Assembly (NCBI GenBank): GCA_009829735.1
Contig: CM020618.1
Location: 39,036,894-39,100,893, forward strand
Direction of reading: 5' to 3'
Length of the DNA stretch: 64,000 nucleotides
Source: Pyropia yezoensis
Taxonomy: Eukaryota > Rhodophyta > Bangiophyceae > Bangiales > Bangiaceae
The notes under the pieces are model-generated. The model was not told the origin of the DNA and did no database searches. It was given only the letters and a program-made list of their open reading frames with translations. Position 1 is the first letter of the stretch; every line of letters starts with the position of its first letter. Below are positions 58,511 through 64,000 of the stretch, in pieces. Position numbers and translations under genes: made by a program.

Positions 58511-59645
58511 TTCTCGCCCCTCGCAAGTCCTGATTTGTTTGACACAAACTTGGCTCAATTTTCCTCTTTCAAGTACACTTGCGTAAACGAGTCAACTCGT
58601 CCGCTTCACGGAATGGTGCTTCCCGCCAAAGTGGGCCCGCCCGTGTGTTGGACGAGTTGATGACGCGGGCCCCCCCCTGGATCGTGTCACGACGTCGTCT
58701 TGTTCCGTCGCGTCTTTATCACCCCCTTGTACGCCTTGTTTCGCCCATTTCCCGCCCCCCCCGCCCTTGTGCACGTGTCCTACGTGGTGCCTGTGGTGCC
58801 TGGTGGTGCGTGCTGTTGCGATCCGCCTTTTGGCGGCCTCCCCGAGCTGTGCGGAGGCCCAGAGGGGCGGTGGTGACCTGTTTCGTTGTGTTACGTTCTC
58901 GTTCGGGTTGTGGGTGTCGTTATGGGTCGTCCCGACGACTCTGCTCGTCATTCGCAGCGTCTTCGTGGTCGTGCCGGTGTTGCTGGAGGTGCGGGAGCCC
59001 CAGGGGGTAGTCCTGGGGAGGGGAACGACGTACAGTCAATCCCCGACCTTGTACCACCCCCGTATAAGCCCAGGTGGGTCTTTAACGAATTGCCTGACAG
59101 TCTTCACAGCCATTCAGAGCTACGGAGAAGGCGTGCCGAGCTCTTCTGGAGCGATTGATTGGCGTGCGTGCACCTTGCGCCCCGGAGCCGGCAGCTGTAA
59201 TGATTGCCGTAGGGATGGGACATCATCGGGGAATGACTGTAATAGCGGGGCACACCATCGGGTCGACAAATGGCAGGAGACGAATGAGCCAGATGGCTCT
59301 GATCGACAAATGAGACCGGCAAAAGCGGCCATTGGACCACCCAGCGGCGGCAGCACAGCGCCGGTGCCACTCAGGCTATTGCTGGCACCGCTCCCCGCGG
59401 TGCCGTCGACTGGAGCCCGGCGGCACAGCACCGCAAGAATCGGGGTCAAAAAGGTCCCCATGAGGTATTCTCCAGATCGACCGTACACCATTTGGGACCC
59501 TTCTTTTGACGCCACGTTATCGAGTAACCTGGAAATGACTCTTTCTGAGGTCTCCTCAGCAGGACCTGAACACCATCTGGCGGGGGAGTGTTTCGTCATC
59601 ATCTGGATGAGGTGCTGAGGGAGTATCGTGATGCGGCAATCCCTG
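58511..59645. other. intergenic, no gene assigned
   Basis: Mixed composition. A plus-strand frame around 58767-59618 has no motif. Near 59595-59673 a short stretch (LDEVLREYRDAAIPVRY, then GHVLYFALRP) reads like the end of a protein, but no upstream exon can be supported. Confidence 0.35.
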
Positions 59646-60735
59646 TCAGATACCGCGGTCATGTTCTTTACTTTGCGCTACGGCCATGACCGTCGCCTCC
59701 CTACCTCCCCCCCCCCCCCCCACCACGGCGTCCGCGCTGCTGCCGCGGATGCTGGCCTCCTCGTCGCCCAGCTCCCGCTTCAGGGCGACCCTCTTGGCCG
59801 CCGCGCGGGTGGAAATGACCATCGAGCTCAGCTCGTCGCCCGCCAGCTTGACCGCCTCGTTCAGCATATCCAGCTCTGCCGCCAGCTCTGCGGCCAAGGG
59901 AGGGGCCGCCGCCGCGGCGGGGCCTCCGCCCCGTTCCCCCCCCCCACCCTCAACCGCCCCCTCCCCCGCCCCCACCCCCTCCCCCGCCCCCCTCGCCTCC
60001 TCCGCCCCCGCCCCCGCCCCCGCCCCCGCCGTGCGCTCACCCCGGCCCCAGCCCTCGCTCCACACCCCCACCGACCCCCCCCCCGGGCGAGGGCGGCCGC
60101 AAGGGGGCGGGGGGGGGGGGGCGCCTCCGCGGGCGGCCCGACCCCACCGCCGACGTCACCGCCACGGCCGATACCACCATCACCGCCGCGGCCGCCGCGG
60201 CTGCCGCCGCCGCCGTTGCGACTACCGCCGACTGGCGCGGCCGGCGCCGGCGCGGCCGGCGCCGGCGCGGCGGCGCGGGGTGGCCTTGGCCGCTGCCTTG
60301 ATCGCCGCCCGCCCCGCCGCGACCCGCCGCCTTGGCCGCCCACTTGGCCGCCCGCTTGGACGCGTCGTCGCCGCCGCCACCCCCGCGCTTTCCGCCTCCG
60401 GCTGCGCCGAGCCGCTGCGGTCACAACTGCCGCCGCCCGAGGCCGCGCCGGCCGCGTCGCCGACCGGCACGCGCACCCCCACGCCGGCCGCCACCGCCGA
60501 CCAAACCGCCGCTGCCGCCGCTTGCCCCGACGCGGTCGCCGCCGCTGTCGTCGTCGCCCGCCGTCGTCGTCGCCGCCACCGCCGCCGTCGTCATCGCCGC
60601 CGCCGCCGCTGTCGTCGTCGCCGCCGCCGCTGTCGTCGTCGCCGCCGCCGTCGTCGTCGCCGCCACCGCCGCCGCCGCCGCCGCCGCCACCGCCGTCGTC
60701 GTCGCCGCCGCCGCCGCTGTCTTCGTCGCCGCCGC

Positions 60736-60778
<43 letters not shown>

Positions 60779-60991
60779 CGTGTCCAGCGGAGGCGCGGCA
60801 GGGTGGGCGAACGCCCCTATGGGGGTGCCCCCCCTCCGCACCGCCGTCGCTTTCTTGTCGACATCGGTGACGGTAGCGGCGGTGGCGGCAGCGGCAGCGG
60901 CGCCCGCGGCAGCGGCGTCCAGCGCGGGGGCGGGGACCGCAGCGGCAGTGGTGGCCGGCACGGAGGCCGGGCCCCCGGGTGGTGCGCCCAA
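59646..60991 (-). CDS. hypothetical protein with coiled-coil C-terminus, disrupted by a trinucleotide run
   Basis: Two minus-strand frames look partly real. The 3' frame (59646-60071) encodes LAAELAAELDMLNEAVKLAG, then DELSSMVISTRAAAKRVALK, a credible charged helix or coiled coil, and then stops. The 5' frame (59861-60991) encodes TDVDKKATAVRRGGTPIGAF before entering a Gly/Asp run made by the GCC/GTC microsatellite. No ATG begins either frame; the outermost start codons are TTG and GTG. A gene whose middle has been expanded or shifted by the repeat is possible; splicing across it is another option. Family unknown. Confidence 0.3.
60541..60790. repeat. long (GCC/GTC)n trinucleotide repeat
   Basis: About 250 bases built almost only of GCC, GTC, GCT and ACC triplets. 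They read as Gly/Asp on the minus strand and as Ala/Val or Ser/Pro on the plus strand. It keeps long frames open in all six readings, which explains the overlapping open frames here. Confidence 0.85.
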
Positions 60992-62267
60992 CGCTGGACG
61001 ACCCCGCGACCAACGCGGTGGCCGGACGCAACACAGGAGGTGGGGGGGGCGGGGGGATCAAGGGCCCAGACGGCGGCAAAAACGAGCGGAGGGGGTGACG
61101 GGCGGGAACACGATCGGGGTGGAAGGGAAGAGGGCGTTAGGGAGGACGGTGGAGGGGAGTGGCAGATCGATCGTCAAGCGCTGGGCAAAGCGCCACCACT
61201 GGAGGGGGGCTTTTCCCAAATGTGTCTGTCACTCCCAGCCACACGACGCGAGGGATCACGGAATGAGAGATCGTGCCAACAAGTCGGGGCCTATCGGTCC
61301 CTGGGTCATGGCAAGAACCTCAGCGGGAGGTGTCTCACAGGGAGACATGAACGATATCAAGGCGCAGGTCGTTTTTCTGTCCTGGGGGACTCTTGGCCAT
61401 GTTGATTTTACGTCCCTCGGAGGTGTTGGGATCCTCGGGTCGTTTTTGAGGTCCCCAGGCGATTCGGTTGTAGTGCTGTGGGCGGCAGTCCCGGGCGGCG
61501 GCGGCGTCGGCGGCGGTCGTGGTGGCGGTGACGGGCGGTGGCGGTCACGACGAGGGTGGCGCCAGCCGCCGCCGCCGCCGCCGCTGCCTCTGCGGTCGCT
61601 GTCGCTGCCGCCGCCCCTCCCTCTGCGGCGTCACCTGTGGCGGTGGCCCCCCTTGGGCCCCCTCCTTCGCCCCCCCTAGACGGCTCTGTCCCCCCGGCGG
61701 GCTGGGAATACTTCCCGCAGCCAGCCCTCGCGGGCGTCGGTCGCGGTGGCGGTTGCAGGCGTCGTCGCGGTCGCTGGGTGGCCGCCCCCTCCTCTGTGGC
61801 GGCGGCTGCTGCTGCTCGCCGCGCTTTTGTGGCCGCCCGCGGTGGCGGCTGCTGTGCGGGTCACAAGGGTAGCACCAAGAACACAACGAAAGGGGCCAAT
61901 GAACATTCTTACGCAACCGTGGGGACAAGGCGTCACGGCACGCGCCAAGCGCAGAGGCGAGCGCCTGCCCGTCGAGATGGGCAGCGCACACCTCTGTCCC
62001 CCGCCGCCCCGCCCGCACCTCTCCCTCTCCCTCTCTTTTCTCTCCATTAACGCCCCCCAGCCCCTGCCGCCCAACTCAGAAGCGCGCCGCAGCCACGCCC
62101 CCGTCGCTGATATCGGCCGGCGTGGCCCACCACCGCCGTCCGAGGGGATTTGACGCTGCCGCTTGCCATCCCCACCCCCGCTCTACCCCCGCCCCTTGCT
62201 CACTCGCCTGCAAATCCCGCCACCCCTCCCCCTCCTCTTCTCGGCTGCGCAGCACTCATATGCTGCG
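60992..62267. other. intergenic, no gene assigned
   Basis: A purine-rich stretch (61020-61200), a balanced stretch (61200-61460), then GCC-rich sequence. Open frames are low-complexity, and no conserved motif is seen. Confidence 0.4.
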
Positions 62268-62640
62268 TCACTTGGCAACACGCGGGCGCCAAACAATGTC
62301 AGCCACGCGCGCCGCCCGGCGGCCTCTCCACCACGGACGGGCGGCGGCGTCGGCCGCGACGTCCCCGTCGCCTCCACCAGCAGGGACGGAACGACCGACC
62401 AGACCCGCCGCCTCCCCGCCCTCTGCTGCCGCCGCCGCCGCTGCGGCGCGGGCGCTGCGCATCGAGCGGTACACCACCACCGCCGCGACCGCCGAGCACG
62501 CCAGGTAGACGACCGACACGGCAGCGGCGATGGCGGCCAGCCGTCGCGACCGGTAGCCGAACCGGGCGAACACCACAAACGTCTCGAGGTGCACCACGTC
62601 CGTGCCGGTGAGGTCCGTGTTAACGTCGGCGAAGCGGTGA
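62268..62640 (-). CDS. putative membrane-protein exon
   Basis: A minus-strand frame encodes PPYPRNHRFADVNTDLTGTD, then VVHLETFVVFARFGYRSRR and a hydrophobic helix LAAIAAAVSVVYLACSAVAA, followed by an Ala-rich tail and a stop at 62268. The polar-to-hydrophobic layout looks like a C-terminal single-pass membrane anchor. No start codon is seen, and upstream plausible sequence (AEIPMNRGYMSWTVTPKP near 62870) is in another frame, so an intron or break is implied. Not recognised. Confidence 0.35.
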
Positions 62641-62825
62641 TTGCGCGGGTAAGGAGGTACACGAGGCGGCGGCGGACGGAGGCCGCTACAGCGCCCTCCG
62701 TTGCGCTGGCGGTGTTGACCTCCCGCGTGCCGTAGACGGCCAGACGCTCCGCGGGTGCCCCGCCGGACGCGGGCGGAAAAGGGGACGCCGTCCCGGTGGC
62801 GGGCGTGCCATTGCGCACCAGCGGC

Positions 62826-63629
62826 TCATCCCCCGCGGCCGCGCGGCCGCAGGGCTTGGGGGTGACCGTCCACGACATGTACCCGCGATTCATTGGGATT
62901 TCCGCCACGGGAAGCCCCGAGGAAGCGCTCGAGCAGCAGCACCGCCCCACAGGGCCGCAGGAGCCACGCCGCCTCGGCCAGCGCGGCCGCCGGCGCCCCG
63001 AACGTGCACAGGCTGTAAGTGTCGAGGATGGTGTCAATGGCAGCGGCGGGGAAGGGCAGCCACGGCGTCACATCGGCGGCGATGAGCGAGACAAGGATGG
63101 GGGCTGCGGCCGCCCGACGGGCGGCCACCGCCAGCATGCCCGTAGACACGTCCACCCCAGTGATGGACGTGACAGGCGGGCGGCGGCCGCCGCCGCCGAC
63201 GCCGCCACCGCCGCCACCGCCGCCAACACCATCACCGCCGCCACCCGGACCAGCGGCACCCGTGGCGCCCGCGGCGGCCAACGGTGGCCCGTACAAGAAC
63301 AGGTCACGGCCCGTCCCGACAGCCAGCTCCAGCACGTGCCTGCGGGCGCGGGCTACCGGCGCCCGCCGCGCGTCGTCGAGGCCAACCGCGCGGGAGAGTG
63401 CCGACTGCCCCTCGAGCGCGTCGTAGGTCGCCACGTACGCGCCATACGCGGCGGCGGGGGGAAGAGGGGCGGCGTCGGACACCGCCTCACCACCCGCTGC
63501 CGTTGCCACTGTCGACGGCGCTGCCGCCGCGGCAGCGGGCGGGGGACCGCCGGCGGCGGCGGCGGCGTCGCCGCCCGCTGCCGCCACGCGGACGGCGCCG
63601 CCAGCCGCCAAGGCCGCCACCCGCAGCAC
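62826..63629 (-). CDS. class I SAM methyltransferase domain, OMS1-like
   Basis: The frame shows the Rossmann methyltransferase series. A lead-in YDALEGQSALSRAVGL is followed by motif I VLELAVGTGRDLFLY (about 63295-63340). Motif II region ITGVDVSTGMLAVAARRAA comes after a Gly-rich insert of ~35 residues. Then come AADVTPWLPFP and IDTILDTYSLCTFGAP, and the post-III strand WLLRPCGAVLLLERF. The T..LCTF and LLRP-G--LLLER features resemble the OMS1-like mitochondrial methyltransferases. There is no ATG at the N-terminus: the first codon of this segment is GTG, and an in-frame TGA lies four codons upstream. The true start is therefore probably in another exon. The C-terminal part after LLLERF is not recognisable. 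Substrate unknown. Confidence 0.6.
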   Translation of the reverse strand: MLRVAALAAGGAVRVAAAGGDAAAAAGGPPPAAAAAAPSTVATAAGGEAVSDAAPLPPAAAYGAYVATYDALEGQSALSRAVGLDDARRAPVARARRHVLELAVGTGRDLFLYGPPLAAAGATGAAGPGGGGDGVGGGGGGGGVGGGGRRPPVTSITGVDVSTGMLAVAARRAAAAPILVSLIAADVTPWLPFPAAAIDTILDTYSLCTFGAPAAALAEAAWLLRPCGAVLLLERFLGASRGGNPNESRVHVVDGHPQALRPRGRGG

Positions 63630-63638
63630 GCGACAAGC

Positions 63639-63965
63639 TCATCCCTCCAGGGAGCTTGCGCTTGTCACGTCAACCACCTGCGTTCCAAACGCAATGGCGG
63701 ATGACTGGATCAGCGCGTGGAGCCCGGGCCCAAAAGTGGCGATCAATCCCAGTTGGTCCACGACTATCACAGGGGCAGCCACCGCATGAACCAGATCCAC
63801 ATCCCGCCGCCGGGGCAGCTCCCGGTGAGAAAGGACGATAAACGCAGTCCGACGGGACCAGGAGGAAGTTCCAGCAATGACCCCAAAGGCTGCTGCGGCA
63901 GAAACAGCGCTTTTGATAACGTCCTTCGCCAGATTGATCTTCTCCTTGCGCTTGAGCTGCAGCAT
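63639..63965 (-). CDS. unrecognised protein, C-terminal part; gene runs toward the window edge
   Basis: Open from the window edge; the first ATG in view is at 63965. It encodes MLQLKRKEKINLAKDVIKSA and an Ala-rich helix, then TAFIVLSHRELPRRRDVDLV and HAVAAPVIVVDQLGLIATFG, ending SASSLEG at a TGA (63639-63641). Balanced residue use suggests real coding sequence. It is in the same frame as, and only a few codons upstream of, the methyltransferase segment. The two may be separate genes, or parts of one whose joint is not understood. Confidence 0.4.
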   Translation of the reverse strand: MLQLKRKEKINLAKDVIKSAVSAAAAFGVIAGTSSWSRRTAFIVLSHRELPRRRDVDLVHAVAAPVIVVDQLGLIATFGPGLHALIQSSAIAFGTQVVDVTSASSLEG

Positions 63966-64000
63966 GACGGCCACGAGCTTACCACGCCGGGGTCCGGCCG

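Noticed and set aside
58767-59673. Plus-strand ORF and a short end-of-protein-like stretch (HVLYFALRP)
   Set aside because: No supported start or exon structure, and it overlaps the better minus-strand candidate at 59646.
61538-62050. Ala/Pro-rich plus-strand ORF
   Set aside because: No conserved motif; driven by GCC/GTC composition.

Overview
The window looks like nuclear DNA of a eukaryote with a very GC-rich, repeat-rich, intron-poor genome. The supporting observations are long G/C homopolymers, many GCC/GTC trinucleotide runs, Ala/Gly/Pro/Arg-rich proteins, two kinds of tyrosine-recombinase (YR) retroelement, and eukaryote-only families such as PRA1. A red alga of the Porphyra/Pyropia type would fit these traits, but that is inference; no marker in the window proves it. 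I see no rRNA, confident tRNA, CRISPR array or bacterial operon.

Layout. 1.35-6.40 kb is a DIRS/PAT-like YR retroelement flanked by 355-bp direct repeats that are almost identical. 6.4-12.4 kb is gene-poor, strand-asymmetric low-complexity DNA. 12.5-16.4 kb holds a large low-complexity protein with a small WD40-like segment reminiscent of the decapping scaffold EDC4/Varicose. It is convergent with a clear PRA1 (prenylated Rab acceptor) gene at 17.1-17.7 kb. 18.5-21.2 kb is a less GC-rich stretch with a triple hairpin, a TATA-like box and several unrecognised ORFs. On the minus strand at 21.5-24.4 kb lie a secreted-type subtilisin-like protease with an N-terminal PPC-like domain and a fragment of a methyltransferase-like protein.

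25.70-42.28 kb is a head-to-tail array of 3.34 copies of a 4,959-bp DIRS-like element of a second family: a coiled-coil/RG-rich gag-like ORF, reverse transcriptase, RNase H and tyrosine recombinase, all on the minus strand. It is followed by a miniature LTR-like element (42.31-42.81 kb) and a pyrimidine-rich repeat zone (42.8-46.9 kb).

46.94-53.65 kb is one reading frame of 2,239 codons. It has zinc-finger motifs, a box resembling the C-terminal box of tyrosine recombinases, a RecQ-type SF2 helicase and a Cys-rich C-terminus. This architecture recalls the telomere-linked or mobile-element helicases of fungi. Two in-frame stop codons cut the frame into three ORFs. Just downstream, at 53.85-58.51 kb, is an unusual repeat landscape. 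It contains a perfect 16-bp palindrome (TCCGTAGTACTACGGA) recurring in two clusters about 4,080 bp apart, an 886-bp element bounded by 34-bp inverted repeats, and an 85-bp periodic repeat.

58.5-64 kb returns to GC-rich DNA. It has a possible coiled-coil protein interrupted by a huge trinucleotide run, a putative membrane-protein exon, an OMS1-like methyltransferase domain and the end of an unrecognised gene running off the window.

The host genes look like unrelated housekeeping functions (mRNA decay, membrane traffic, proteolysis, methylation). The most unusual content is the YR-element tandem array and the helicase region with its palindrome clusters.
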